DNA from: G963664115 sp965216035
GTDB lineage: Bacteria > Acidobacteriota > Terriglobia > 20CM-2-55-15
Direction: 5' to 3'
Length of the DNA stretch: 64,000 nt
NCBI GenBank assembly: GCA_965216035.1
Contig: CBDCFM010000021.1
Location: forward strand, 930,001 to 994,000
Part shown: positions 1-9,170 of the stretch, in pieces
How positions within the stretch are numbered: position 1 is the first letter of the stretch
Layout of the letters: every line of letters begins with the position of its first letter
Position numbers and translations under genes: made by a program
Notes under the pieces: generated by a model
What the model was told of the DNA's origin: nothing
Seen by the model: the letters and a program-made list of their open reading frames with translations, nothing else
Databases searched by the model: none

Positions 1-111
1 GACCTGGGTCCAAACACCACCGATTCGGCCGGACGATGGTAAGTTGGCAGAACCCTTCTGCAGCATCCAGGTAGCACAAAGAGGCCAACGCGTCGCATAC
101 ACATTTATTGA

Positions 112-2324
112 CTAGAACCTGTGCGTATAGACCAACTTCGTCGCAAGGCTACGGTCGAGTGCTATCAACTGGCCACCAGAATCCAAATAATTGTTCAGCC
201 ACACGAAATATAGGTCGTTACCCGGATTCAAAATCCATCGGAAGCGGAATTGCCAACCGAAAATGCGACTCACCGAGTCGTACTGGACGTTGTTCGAGAT
301 CGACATAAACGGACTGAACTGTGCATTGATAACAGCACGGAGAGTCTTCGTGGAGAAACTCCCCTCGGCAAGCTCAACCCGGTTGACCGAGGCACTCAAA
401 GCTGCAACAGTCCTGGCCGTGGTCTCAGGTTTAAATCGGCGGACAACTCGCGCCGGTGCCCGGAATAAAAGGTACCGAACGTGGCGTTGGCTCCGCCTGA
501 AATTTTTCTTCGAGCAGCCGTACTGACGTCGAGCCTATAGCGGGAGTAGTTGTGTTCGGATCCGGCGGGAAGGATAATTCCACTGCCAATTCGGAAATCT
601 CCCTGCAACTGTTCATATGTTCGGGAGACGATAACACTTACCCTTTCACCCGAATGAAAGCTGACATCCGCTAACGAGAAATAGTAGCTGCGTTCGACCC
701 ATTTGCCCTCGGTATCGTCCGTAAAGAAGTCCGCACGCAGCAGGCCGATGGCAACCTGGCGGACCCAAGGGTTGTTGTTGGGACGGGGACGGAACTGAAT
801 GCGGGGGGTCAGTTTCCGGTAGTCGTTTCCGTCCAAAAAACCGACCGCCGGGTCGGCATTCCGCTGAATTACGCGATAAAAAGTGTTGAAGACCCAACGA
901 TCGTTGGGATAATCCACGCGTACCCCGTGAGCAGCGTTATCGCGCTCTTTTGCGGCATTCGGTGTCTTCATGAAGTAGCCGACGAATCGCAGGTTCTTGG
1001 ATCCCTGGAACCTCGACGTTGCGATCTGAATGTCCGCACCAATCGTGTGGCGACCTGGTAAATCCGACTCTCGCGTCGCGCGCCGTGTGTAAATCAGGCC
1101 CGCGTATGATTCGCTTAAAAAACGACGTTTTGATCGGAAAACAGTAAAATCCTCACCCAACACCTCGCCTTCTCTGGCCGTACGGACCTGCAGGAAACCC
1201 AATTCAAAACTGTCGACGCTCCCGGTCAGCTTCCCACCGTAGTCGATTTTCTGGGGTTGTCCGCCTTCGGTGAGGCCGATGCGTCGTGAGAAGAACGCAC
1301 TCAAGTTGCGCGGCGGATCGCGCGAAAAATCGAAGTTGCCCGCACCTTCGAGAAAGAAATCGCGCTTCTCCGGAAAGAAAACCCGGAAGCGAGTGAGATT
1401 CACCTGGCGGTCGTCGACTTCCGTTTGCGCAAAATCCGTGTTTAAGGTGAAGTTCGCCTTGAGCTGGGGCGTCAAATTGTAAAAAACGTCGAGACCAGCG
1501 TCTCCCTGGTAGGTGGACCCGATTTCGCGTCCCGGTGAGTCAGTATAGGTTCCGATCATGTAGGGTTTTATATCCAGACCGCGCCCCTGAGTCACTTCAT
1601 CGATTCCTTCGATCCGGCCCGCCGCCGGCAGGCTGAACAGCCCCTGGTTGAGACCCCATCCAGTCCAGAAGCTCTCTTCGTTCTTGCGTCGCACCGTGCG
1701 TTGAAAGTTGGCGCCCCAGGCTTGGGCCTGAGGGTCGAAGTTCAGCGTTCGGAACGGAATCTCAATTTCAGCGGTCCAGCCTTGATTGTGACGAGTGACT
1801 CGAGCCATCCAGATACCGTCCCAGGCTCGATTTTCTGTCGTACCAAAGCTTCCGCCGCCCTGGGCGGGCACCAATTGCGCATCGCCCATGGCGCCTGCCG
1901 GATTGATCTCGAAGAAGTAGCCGCTCGTCTGATCGTAGAACGGGTCAAGTATCCACATGCAACGGTCGTCTGCGGACAGAGCTCCGTCACGAACCATTTG
2001 GTTCCCAAGCAGACGGTTCGGAGCGGAATCGTAAAGTTCGACACCGATATACAGGTTGTCGCTATTGAAGACGATGCGAACTTCTGTCTGCTCGGTGGCC
2101 AGTGTTCCGGTCTCAGGTTCGGATTGTCTGAAGTCGGTCGTCGGTTCGGAGCGGTGCCACACCTCTTCGTCCAAGAATCCGTCGATCGTGACCTCTTCGT
2201 CACTCCCCAGGCGAAGGGCGCGGAGCACTGGTGTATCCCCGGTCGCCGCCAGTTGCGGCGCGGCTCTGGCAGATATGGGAAACACAAACCCGGTGATACA
2301 AAGAAACGCGAGCAAGTGCTTCAT
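112..2324 (-). pseudogene. DUF5916 outer-membrane protein, frameshifted
   Basis: This is a CBM9-like N-terminal domain followed by a DUF5916 beta-barrel, a family thought to sit in the outer membrane; its substrate is unknown. The start at 2324 gives a signal peptide beginning MKHLLAFLCITGF; an upstream in-frame ATG at 2459 would bury it. The reading frame stops at 396 after LRPRPGLLQL, but the next frame continues without a gap (SASVNRVELAEG...) to 112 and ends KLVYTHRF. The paralogue at 60268-62484 reads straight through the same place and ends KLSYTHRF. Restoring one lost base near 400 gives 737 residues, against 738 in the paralogue. The break is therefore a single-base deletion, either a real recent inactivation or a sequence error. 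I see no partner gene on the same strand nearby. Confidence 0.85.
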
Positions 2325-3081
2325 GCTCAAGCAAGATAACACGTCTGCCCGCTCGCCCGACAGTGAGTCAAATGCCTGCGCGGCAAGGGAAAGGGCCGAA
2401 AAATGAACTCGAGCCTCCGCAGTGTTAGCGTGATGAACCCTCGCGGTTGAGTACTTCACCTACCTGTGCTTCGCCAAAACCGATCCAACGATCGCAAGGC
2501 TTGAAAATTCAATGAATTGCGGAACAAATTAGTACGTGCCATCCTGACCTCGTTTCCCAGAGAAAAACGGGCTTCGAGCCAAACCTCCCTCAAAAACCCC
2601 TCCGGAAATTGTTCTGAGACGTTTTCTTGAAGCAGGAGGTGCTGCAGTAGCCCCGGAATCAATTTCGAGGTCAGATGCGGACGCCCCAAGGAAAAGCGCG
2701 GCCGGCCGAGGGTTTTGGGTCTTGGTATCTCGGCTTGGGCAGGATAATTAGGTCCCGAATCCGGCAATCTCAGCGACCATGGCTGAGATCAGAAGACCCC
2801 GAAATTTCAATGGATTGCGCGATTGATCAGTAATTCGCCACCCGCAGGCTCTGGCGAATCACAAGGGACAGTCTATTGGTTGACCGCATAAACTGAGTTC
2901 GTGCAAGACACGGTTTTAAAAGAAGATATCTGCTCAAAATAAAAATATTAGCATATATCAATCATATTACTTGACATTATTAATATCATATTCTATATAA
3001 TGATTGTGTTCTTTAAGCCGATACATTTGGAATCGTAACGTTTGACCTTTATTAACAACGACTTGACAGATGGAGGTTACT
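2325..3081. other. Divergent intergenic region, AT-rich toward hsp20
   Basis: About 750 bases lie between the divergent DUF5916 and hsp20 genes. A 103-codon minus-strand open frame at 2456-2767 has no recognisable motif or ribosome binding site, so I do not call it. From about 2925 to 3060 the sequence becomes strikingly AT-rich compared with the rest of the window and carries the hsp20 promoter. Confidence 0.6.
2971..3001 (+). promoter_or_regulatory. Sigma70-type promoter of hsp20
   Basis: A perfect -35 hexamer TTGACA lies at 2971-2976. The -10 is either TATATA at 2994-2999 (17-base spacer) or TATAAT at 2996-3001 (19-base spacer). Transcription would start around 3008, leaving a leader of roughly 70 bases before the hsp20 start codon. 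I saw no strong base-pairing that would hide the ribosome binding site, so I do not claim an RNA thermometer. Confidence 0.7.
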
Positions 3082-3525
3082 ATGTCTTTAGTTCGATGGG
3101 ATCCTTTTAGAGAGCTAAACTCGCTTCACAGCCGCTTCGGCCGGTATATCGGTGGAGTCGGGATGCCCGGTTCAGGGGAGGCTGGCAATGGAGGAACCAC
3201 CTGGGTTCCCAACGCAGACATCGTTGAAAACGAAAAAGATTTTATCGTTCGTGCGGAGTTGGCCGGAGTTGACCCCAAGGAAGTTCGGTTGACTGTGAAC
3301 GAGAACGTCTTGACAATCTCCGGGGAACGCAAGTTCGATTACGACGACAAGAACGACAACTACCATAGACTCGAACGGCTCTACGGCTCCTTCACCCGTT
3401 CGTTCACGCTTCCCCGCACTATCGACGAGGACAAAATTCACGCCGATTACAAACACGGGGTTTTGACGATTCGGCTAACTAAGCACGAAATTGCAAGAGC
3501 GAAGCAAATCCAGATCGCATCGTGA
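3082..3525 (+). CDS. Hsp20 small heat-shock protein
   Basis: This is an ATP-independent chaperone that holds unfolding cytoplasmic proteins. At 147 residues it has the usual length of bacterial Hsp20 proteins. The N-terminal start MSLVRWDPFREL is typical, and the alpha-crystallin domain covers roughly residues 40-140 with ADIVENEKDFIVRAELAG, SGERKF and the C-terminal GVLTIRL motif. I chose the ATG at 3082 because GGAGG at 3072-3076 lies five bases upstream; the in-frame ATG at 3070 overlaps that site. The gene stands alone, with its own promoter at 2971-3001 and a terminator at 3541-3569. Confidence 0.95.
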   Translation: MSLVRWDPFRELNSLHSRFGRYIGGVGMPGSGEAGNGGTTWVPNADIVENEKDFIVRAELAGVDPKEVRLTVNENVLTISGERKFDYDDKNDNYHRLERLYGSFTRSFTLPRTIDEDKIHADYKHGVLTIRLTKHEIARAKQIQIAS

Positions 3526-3540
3526 ACACTTCCTCAAAAG

Positions 3541-3569
3541 GAGGCCGCCCACATTGGGCGGCCTCTTTT
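3541..3569 (+). terminator. Intrinsic terminator of hsp20
   Basis: A perfect 10-bp stem (GAGGCCGCCC / GGGCGGCCTC) with loop ACATT is followed by TTTT, starting 15 bases after the hsp20 stop codon. Confidence 0.9.
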
Positions 3570-3678
3570 GTCGTGACACAGAAAATCCTGCACTGCCTCG
3601 GTCTACCCTCGCGTGCACCACCCGTTGTCCCGGACGCCTCCACGCATGCCACTCAACCGGACTGGTTCTGAATACCGC

Positions 3679-4160
3679 TCAAAAGCCGTTAAGGGATTCG
3701 TGTGCTTTGGTCCCTGCGATTTCGTATGTCGACGGCGATTTTTCGTCTTGATTCCGCCGTTCTGCCTCCCGCAGCTCAATATAAGACCCCAACTGAGATG
3801 CGCCCGTCGTGCGTCTTGCCACACCCGGCACTGCGAACCCCGTTACATATCCGCCGAAGCTGTATTCGATCAACCCCGCGGCATTCTGAGGTGCCTTGTC
3901 GAGGTCAACGATACCGCGTTCTCGGCGGCTATGGGATTCGCGAGGGCCTGGGCCCTGCCTATCAGTATTTCATACGGGCCGGCGGCCCCGAACGACTGGC
4001 CGTCGAATGCCAGACGCCAGCTTGTGGTGTCGAACTGGGTGACGCGGGAAAGCCCCTGCGGAGGGGACGGTGAGGCCGTCTGGCTCGGGTCTATGGGGCC
4101 ACATCCGCTGCCGAACGCCGCACTCAGCACGAGGGTTGTCAGCCACTTTCGAGGTGTCAT
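3679..4160 (-). pseudogene. Remnant of a secreted alpha/beta-hydrolase (Abhydrolase_10 type)
   Basis: The fragment begins at 4160 with a lipoprotein signal (MTPRKWLTTLVLSAAFGSGC) and continues with SFGAAGPYEILIGRA, which resembles the N-terminus of the large secreted alpha/beta-hydrolase domain family. That frame stops at 3870. The neighbouring frame carries on with IVDLDKAPQNAAGLIEYSFG, the next conserved block of the same family, so a base was lost around 3906-3920. Homology fades after about 3800, and the catalytic part of a protein that is normally about 500 residues or more is absent. This is a decayed, truncated gene. Family assignment rests on recalled motifs only. Confidence 0.6.
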
Positions 4161-4275
4161 CTGGACCCCCAAATCGGGTATCTGTAACGCTCCAACTCCC
4201 CATGCTTCAGGGGTTGGGCGGCGCGACGCAATTCGGAAGAAGGGCCGTGTGCGTACCACATCTCGGTTATTGCCG

Positions 4276-4701
4276 TTACCCGAGAGCAAACGTAAAGCAG
4301 AGGGCCGTTCCCTCGAGAACGAGTGTGCCGTCATCCCGTGTCACGGTCGTGATGAGTTTTGTGATCGGCTTGTCGTCACGAACTTCGGTGACTTCGACCT
4401 CGCCCGTGATGGTATCGCCGGGGCGAACGGGAGCTCGGAAACTCCAGTCGACATGTAGGAAAACCGTTCCGGGACCCGGGAGGTCTTCAGCGACGACTGC
4501 ATTCAGAATCGCGCTCGTGATGCCTCCCTGAACCACGATTTCGCCGAAGCGTGTCGATTTTGCTGCTTTCTTGTCATAGTGTATGGGGTTCCGGTCACCA
4601 CTGATCCGGGTGAAGAGTTCGATGTCCTCTACCCCTACTGTTCGCGACATTTCGGCCCGTTGTCCGACTCTAGGCCTGCCGTTTGGCCAATCGTTGCCCA
4701 T
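4276..4701 (-). CDS. MaoC-like hot-dog hydratase
   Basis: This 141-residue protein belongs to the MaoC/(R)-specific enoyl-CoA hydratase family, which adds water to trans-2-enoyl-CoA in fatty-acid or polyhydroxyalkanoate metabolism. The hydratase signature is visible near residues 33-62: FTRISGDRNPIHYD with the catalytic Asp and His, then FGEIVVQGG. The C-terminal GDTITGEVEVTEVR strand also fits. I use the ATG at 4701, preceded by an AGGGGG-rich site, rather than ATGs further upstream that overlap the opposite gene's start region. It is divergent from the EamA transporter, with 98 bases between starts. The true substrate is unknown. Confidence 0.88.
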   Translation of the reverse strand: MGNDWPNGRPRVGQRAEMSRTVGVEDIELFTRISGDRNPIHYDKKAAKSTRFGEIVVQGGITSAILNAVVAEDLPGPGTVFLHVDWSFRAPVRPGDTITGEVEVTEVRDDKPITKLITTVTRDDGTLVLEGTALCFTFALG

Positions 4702-4799
4702 CCTGTCCCCCTGTCCCTTGTTATCCTGGTGGTGAAAGTAACGCGCGCCAGCCGTATATGGCATTGTTGCCCGGGAGAGTGCACTTGCCAAACCGTAAC

Positions 4800-5711
4800 A
4801 TGAGCTCGAGAGGTCAACACAGGGCGAGGGGCAAAACCTCCGTCGCTCATGCCTTCGTTCTCACGCTGGCTGCACTCTCGGCATTTGCGGCGAACTCAAT
4901 TCTCTGTCGCTTAGCTCTTGGCGATGACGCGATCGATGCATACTCCTTCACAGCGGTTCGCCTCGGGTCGGGAGCGCTGGTTCTCTGGCTTGTGAACATT
5001 CTGCAACAACGGGTCAGGAGGCCATCGAACGGCTGGTCGGGGGCCTTCTTTCTAGTGCTTTATGCTTTTCCATTTTCGCTCGCGTATGTACGTCTCGACA
5101 CAGGCACCGGAGCCCTGATCCTGTTTGGAGCGGTACAACTGACAATGATTGGTCATGGGTTCCGATCCGGCCAGCGCCCCGGGCGGTTGGAATGGTTGGG
5201 TCTGATTGGCGCCATGGGAGGCGTCGCCTATTTGGTATCTCCTGGATTGACGGCCCCGGACCCAATAGGCGTGGCGTTGATGATTGCCGCGGGGGCGGGT
5301 TGGGGGGCGTACTCCATCGTCGGTAAAACCGCGGGTGATCCCGGGTTCGTTACCGCAGGGAACTTCCAGCGTGCGGCGCTGATTGTTGTGCCAGCGACAT
5401 CGCTGGCTTGGCCGTGGTTGTCGCTGTCGAACCGGGGAGTCCTGCTGGCAGCGGCGTCGGGTGCACTGGCATCGGGCCTGGGTTACACGGTGTGGTATGC
5501 CGCGCTGAAGTACCTACCGGTGACTCGGGCCGCCCTTGTACAACTTGCGGTTCCAGTGCTCGCCGCAGGTGGCGGGGTTGCCTTCGTAGGTGAGACGATC
5601 ACGCTTCGCTTGACACTGGCGAGCGCTGTCATTCTCGCATCAATTGCGGTGGGGATAGTCAGTCGTCAGGCTGGAAGCGGTGCGAGGGTGGCGATCAACC
5701 CAACGAACTAA
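4800..5711 (+). CDS. EamA/DMT-superfamily transporter
   Basis: This integral membrane protein of about 303 residues has the alternating hydrophobic segments of the ten-helix drug/metabolite transporter superfamily, with two EamA halves. The first half includes LALGDDAIDAYSFTAVRLGSGALVLWLV; the second half has YTVWYAALKYLPVTRAALVQL and PVLAAGGGVAFVGE, typical of the repeat. The exported substrate cannot be told from sequence. The ATG at 4800 gives a short basic N-terminus before the first helix; an ATG at 4758 is a possible alternative. Confidence 0.88.
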   Translation: MSSRGQHRARGKTSVAHAFVLTLAALSAFAANSILCRLALGDDAIDAYSFTAVRLGSGALVLWLVNILQQRVRRPSNGWSGAFFLVLYAFPFSLAYVRLDTGTGALILFGAVQLTMIGHGFRSGQRPGRLEWLGLIGAMGGVAYLVSPGLTAPDPIGVALMIAAGAGWGAYSIVGKTAGDPGFVTAGNFQRAALIVVPATSLAWPWLSLSNRGVLLAAASGALASGLGYTVWYAALKYLPVTRAALVQLAVPVLAAGGGVAFVGETITLRLTLASAVILASIAVGIVSRQAGSGARVAINPTN

Positions 5712-5972
5712 TTGGTCGGTGCCGGAGTTCATCGTCCTACTTTGCTGCAAATAGCCATACCGTCCATGGCCTGATTGACTGACCTGAAACCCCACCTGTG
5801 TTCTCATTGATCCAAAGCAACGCGGTGCCGAACTTGCCGCCGCTGCACAGCTACTCCGAGCTTTTGTGAGAACTGGGGCTTTAACGGATTCACCCGAGCG
5901 AACTGAACAAAGCTTTAGCGACTCGGTTGTGGGTCAGCAAGATTCCAGCTAGAATCGACCGGAGGCACGGGC
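5712..5972. other. Intergenic region before the methyltransferase
   Basis: No gene is seen in these 261 bases. A possible -10 element TAGAAT at 5950-5955 lies just before the methyltransferase ribosome binding site; I cannot identify a convincing -35. Confidence 0.4.
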
Positions 5973-6782
5973 ATGACGACAACACCCCCGACTCTCGACC
6001 AAAAGGCCCTGCGGACCGCCATTCAGGAAGAATACGAGGCGGTTGCCAGTGAACCCGAGCGTGGTTTTCACTTCCATACCGGCCATCCATTAGCAGAGCG
6101 TCTGGGATACGCCGAGGGATGGCTGACAGACATTCCCGAAGGTTCGATCAAATCGTTTGCCGGGACAGGGAATCCCTTCAGTGTGGGGGCGCTTAGACCC
6201 GGAGAGCGAGTGGTGGATGTTGGCTGCGGTGCCGGCATTGACAGCCTCATCGCCTCTCGGATGGTGGCTCCCACCGGACAAGTCATTGGGATAGACATGA
6301 CGCCGGCCATGTTGGACAAGGCGAAAGCGAGCGCCCGTGCTGTCGGAATCGACAATGTGGACTTTCGGCAAGGGTATGGCGAAGCCCTCCCTGTGCCAGA
6401 GGGTTGGGCCGACGTGGTGATTTCCAATGGCGTGCTCAATTTGATGCCTGACAAAGCCGCAGCACTGGCCGAAATGGCCCGAGTGCTCCAACCGGAAGGG
6501 AGACTTCAAATCGGTGACATCCTCGTGCAGAAGGTCGTGCCTCAAGCAGCGAAGGAGAGGATCGACCTCTGGACTGGCTGAATCGCTGGCGCTCTGCTGG
6601 AAGCAGAGCTCGAAGCGGTTGTGCAAAATGCAGGCTTTACCAATTTCGAGATTAAATGGCGGGCGGATGTTTTCAGCGGTGCCCCGCAGCAATCCAGCGC
6701 GGCACAATTTGGCACACTGGGGATCAACTTTCAGGCGAAGAAAGACCCGCGCCGAAGCCAACATCGTCCTGAACTTTCTTGA
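5973..6782 (+). CDS. ArsM-like SAM methyltransferase, probable selenoprotein (Sec203)
   Basis: This class I SAM-dependent methyltransferase resembles arsenite methyltransferases. GGAGG at 5961-5965 precedes the ATG by seven bases. The SAM-binding motif VVDVGCGAGIDS lies near residues 80-91. A TGA at codon 203 (6579-6581) appears to end the gene in IDLWTG, but the same frame stays open for 66 more codons and continues the family's C-terminus: IAGALLEAELEAVVQNAGF, then DVFSGAPQQSSAAQFGTLG, ending at a second TGA at 6780-6782 (269 residues). The TGA sits where relatives carry a conserved Cys (the DLWTG-C-IAGA type motif), matching the third metal-binding Cys of ArsM. A SECIS-like hairpin follows at 6584-6617. 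Cys85 is kept, while the usual middle Cys is Gly153 (SNGVLNL). If the TGA is read as stop, the product would be a 202-residue truncation. Confidence 0.82.
6584..6617 (+). promoter_or_regulatory. Candidate bacterial SECIS element
   Basis: Directly after the in-frame TGA (6579-6581) the coding strand folds into a two-part hairpin. The lower stem is CGCT (6584-6587) with AGCG (6614-6617). After a small internal loop comes a perfect 7-bp upper stem, GCTCTGC (6591-6597) with GCAGAGC (6603-6609), capped by the loop TGGAA. The loop has G at its second position, 18 bases past the UGA. This fits the general bacterial SECIS layout (stem-loop about 15-35 nt downstream, G in the first two loop bases). 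Confidence 0.72.
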
Positions 6783-6952
6783 AGAGATGAAGGAACGGGT
6801 GCCGGTGCGATAAGTTCCCTTGCTGTCTCGCTCGTCTCACCTTTCCAATCCCCGAAAACCTCCTCCGCATAAAACATTGGATTTTCAGTGTCCGAGAAAG
6901 TGGCGCGGCAGTGAGACAGGCTAGTCCACCACTGGTGTAGACTGCTCGAGGC

Positions 6953-7684
6953 ATGGCTGGATCAGCTCGAATGGAGACGCTACTCGCTTGGAGTAGTGGC
7001 AAAGACAGCGCGTGGGCACTCTACGTTTTGCGGAACAGGCGTGACATCCACGTTGTCGGTCTCCTGACGACGATGAACGCAGCGGCCAACCGCGTGGCCA
7101 TGCACGCAGTGCGTAATGAACTTCTTGGTGCTCAAGCTCTTGCCTTGGGACTGCCATTGATACGGGTATCGATTCCGAGTCCGTGCTCTAACGAGGAGTA
7201 CGAGGCGGCCATGGAGAAAGCCATCCAGACTGCAAAGGCAAACGGGATTACTGCTGTGGCGTTTGGCGACCTTTATCTCGAGGATGTCAGACAATACCGA
7301 GAGGAGAAACTGGCAGCGACCGGCATTACGCCCCTGTTTCCTATCTGGGCACAAGATACGAGAAAACTGTCCCGGGAGATGGTTCGGTCCGGCTTACGCG
7401 CCTACATCACGTGTATTGATCCCAAGCAACTGGACTCATCGTTCGCTGGCCGGATTTATGAAGAACAGTTCCTTGACGATCTGCCCGACGAAGTGGACCC
7501 GTGCGGCGAGAACGGCGAGTTCCATAGTTTCGCGTTCGACGGTCCGATGTTTGATTCGGCCATCCCGATCGTAGGCGGAGAAGTCGTGGAGAAGGATGGA
7601 TTCGTCTTCGCCGATGTCACACTCGGCGAGAGCGCGCAGAGCTGTCCTTCGCCAGAATCTGATCCGTTCAGCTTACAGACGTAA
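6953..7684 (+). CDS. Dph6/DUF71-like ATP pyrophosphatase (diphthine-ammonia ligase family)
   Basis: This 243-residue protein of the adenine-nucleotide alpha-hydrolase (PP-loop) superfamily has the ATP-binding motif AWSSGKDSAWAL near residues 12-23, GDLYLEDVRQYRE in the middle and GENGEFHSFAFDGPMF near residue 181, all hallmarks of the DUF71 family. The archaeal and eukaryotic members amidate diphthine on elongation factor 2; bacteria lack diphthamide, so the bacterial role is unknown. A start at 6971 (METLLAWSSGKDS) is equally likely. It lies 170 bases after the methyltransferase on the same strand. Confidence 0.88.
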   Translation: MAGSARMETLLAWSSGKDSAWALYVLRNRRDIHVVGLLTTMNAAANRVAMHAVRNELLGAQALALGLPLIRVSIPSPCSNEEYEAAMEKAIQTAKANGITAVAFGDLYLEDVRQYREEKLAATGITPLFPIWAQDTRKLSREMVRSGLRAYITCIDPKQLDSSFAGRIYEEQFLDDLPDEVDPCGENGEFHSFAFDGPMFDSAIPIVGGEVVEKDGFVFADVTLGESAQSCPSPESDPFSLQT

Positions 7685-7938
7685 CATCATCATCCATTGC
7701 ACGCTCGCCGAGCGATAAACGGGGCCGCACCCTGCGCAAATGAGAACGACGACCCGACACGCTGCGATCGCGGTGGGCGCCGCGGCGTTGCTCCCACCGC
7801 CGAAAGTTGGGGGAGGCCGTTCGACGAGACCCGGTTGGCCGAGGTCAGTCTCAATCCGATTGTGCATCCCCGGTTGGGGCTTGAGCCCACGGATGAGAGG
7901 GTGGCTCGTGGAAAGTTTCTTCCTTTTCGAATATCTCG

Positions 7939-8691
7939 CTAACCTTCAGGAAAAGTCGGTGGATTTTGGTGCTCGGCGCCAGGAGTGGGCATCATGTGTT
8001 CTGCGTCCACTTCGTTATCCGCACAGCGTGCCGGTATCAGCCGTGGAAAATCGACGCGCGCCATTGGCAGCTGATATGTCCAGGGCCTGGTGAAGAACAC
8101 CGGGTCTTCCACGGTGACGGTCCAGTTAAACGTGTCTGGGCCGGTCTTGTCGAAGCGTTCAACTAAGTGTAACTGCTCGCTGTGCTGCAGACCACCCCGA
8201 TCCAGCCAGGTCTCAGGTCGCATCCCGATCGTATCGACAACCAGCGTGTCGCCTTCCCAATGGCCGACCGAATGTCCCATCCACTCCGGATAGTCCAATA
8301 TGTCGTCGGGATGAGTTGTATCCATGTAGAACACCCGATAGTCAATCGCTTCATTTAAAATTGCAGTTATTTCAGGAGTCTGCACGAACATGTACGGGTT
8401 AGCGCCAGCCATTGAGCGGTTGGGGCCGTACGGCTGGCAAGTATTTCCGAGGAAGGCTCCATGGTCGACGGCTCGATATCTTTCCGTCCCATATTCCGTG
8501 AGAGAAATTTCTTCTCCAGGAAGTAAGAACTGAGTGAGGTCGGCCGTCAAGAACTGCCAGATGCCACTAAAATTCCGGGCATCCGATAGGGTTTCGGCAG
8601 TGTCACCACTAGGCGTAGGCAGGGTAGCGCAAGAAGCGCCCAACAAGACCAGCGCACTCCACACAACTAATTTCAGGGCAGGTTTGCTCAT
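7939..8691 (-). CDS. Secreted lipoprotein of the GHSxGHWEGDTLVV family
   Basis: This 250-residue exported protein has no function known to me. The ATG at 8691 has a good GGAGG site upstream and starts a lipoprotein signal ending LLGASC. The conserved block MGHSVGHWEGDTLVVDTIGM lies in the middle, followed by RPETWLDRGG and HLVERFDKTGPDTFNWTVTVEDP, a beta-rich core shared with the proteins at 40136-41080 and 57114-57959. The last residues include HMMPTPG. The gene follows a broken DUF6152 gene, and the same two families sit side by side elsewhere in the window, so they probably work together at the envelope. Confidence 0.75.
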   Translation of the reverse strand: MSKPALKLVVWSALVLLGASCATLPTPSGDTAETLSDARNFSGIWQFLTADLTQFLLPGEEISLTEYGTERYRAVDHGAFLGNTCQPYGPNRSMAGANPYMFVQTPEITAILNEAIDYRVFYMDTTHPDDILDYPEWMGHSVGHWEGDTLVVDTIGMRPETWLDRGGLQHSEQLHLVERFDKTGPDTFNWTVTVEDPVFFTRPWTYQLPMARVDFPRLIPARCADNEVDAEHMMPTPGAEHQNPPTFPEG

Positions 8692-8770
8692 CGTGATCCT
8701 CCGTTCCGCATACCGACCTAGACCAAATAGGGGCCTGGTCAGCTCTCGAAACAACTCCATGGCTGCCGCT

Positions 8771-9152
8771 TCAGGTGAAATACAACTCACCCCCGACGGA
8801 AATGTGTGGGCGCGCAATCCAGTATTGCGGATTCTGGACATCTCCAGGGAGACCCCCAGGTTCTTCCACTAAAAGTTCGCGTCCATCAGCGGTCGTGACG
8901 ACGTCTCCAGGCTGCAAGACATCCTTCCTCCATCGCCGCGGATAGAGGCTGTTCGGCGTGCCCCCCTTCGACCGCATAATACACGACATTGCCATTGTCG
9001 TCCGTTACATCTAGGGGAAAGGGAATATGGGGATTTGACCAATCAATTTTTGTGACGGTACCAGTCATGCTGCCCTCAACGTCATCGGACAGGTCATACA
9101 TGGTCGCCGCGTTAAGCGTTGTCAACTTGCGCTCGCGATGGCCGATCTTGTG
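8771..9152 (-). pseudogene. DUF6152-family protein, frameshifted and without signal peptide
   Basis: The first part (YDLSDDVEGSMTGTVTKIDW then SNPHIPFPLDVTDDNGNV and VYYAVEGG) matches the DUF6152 pattern seen intact at 39497, 46078 and 56614. The frame then runs off in the wrong phase, while the next frame continues with GGTPNSLYPRRWRKDVLQPGD to 8771. The phase change sits at a run of six C (G on the coding strand) at 8961-8966; five would restore the frame. No signal peptide or AHH motif precedes it, and an in-frame stop lies just upstream of 9152. The gene therefore looks dead even if the homopolymer is an error. Confidence 0.7.
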
Positions 9153-9170
9153 CGTATGGTCGCAGTTCGA

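Noticed and set aside
2456..2767. A 103-codon minus-strand open frame
   Set aside because: No ribosome binding site, no motif and no neighbour support.
3008..3081. RNA thermometer in the hsp20 leader
   Set aside because: Only short, weak pairing (ACCT with AGGT) to the ribosome binding site is visible; not enough to support a thermometer.
3613..4458. A 281-codon plus-strand open frame
   Set aside because: It overlaps the hydrolase remnant and the MaoC gene on the other strand, and its sequence is rich in Arg, Pro and Cys as expected of a shadow frame.
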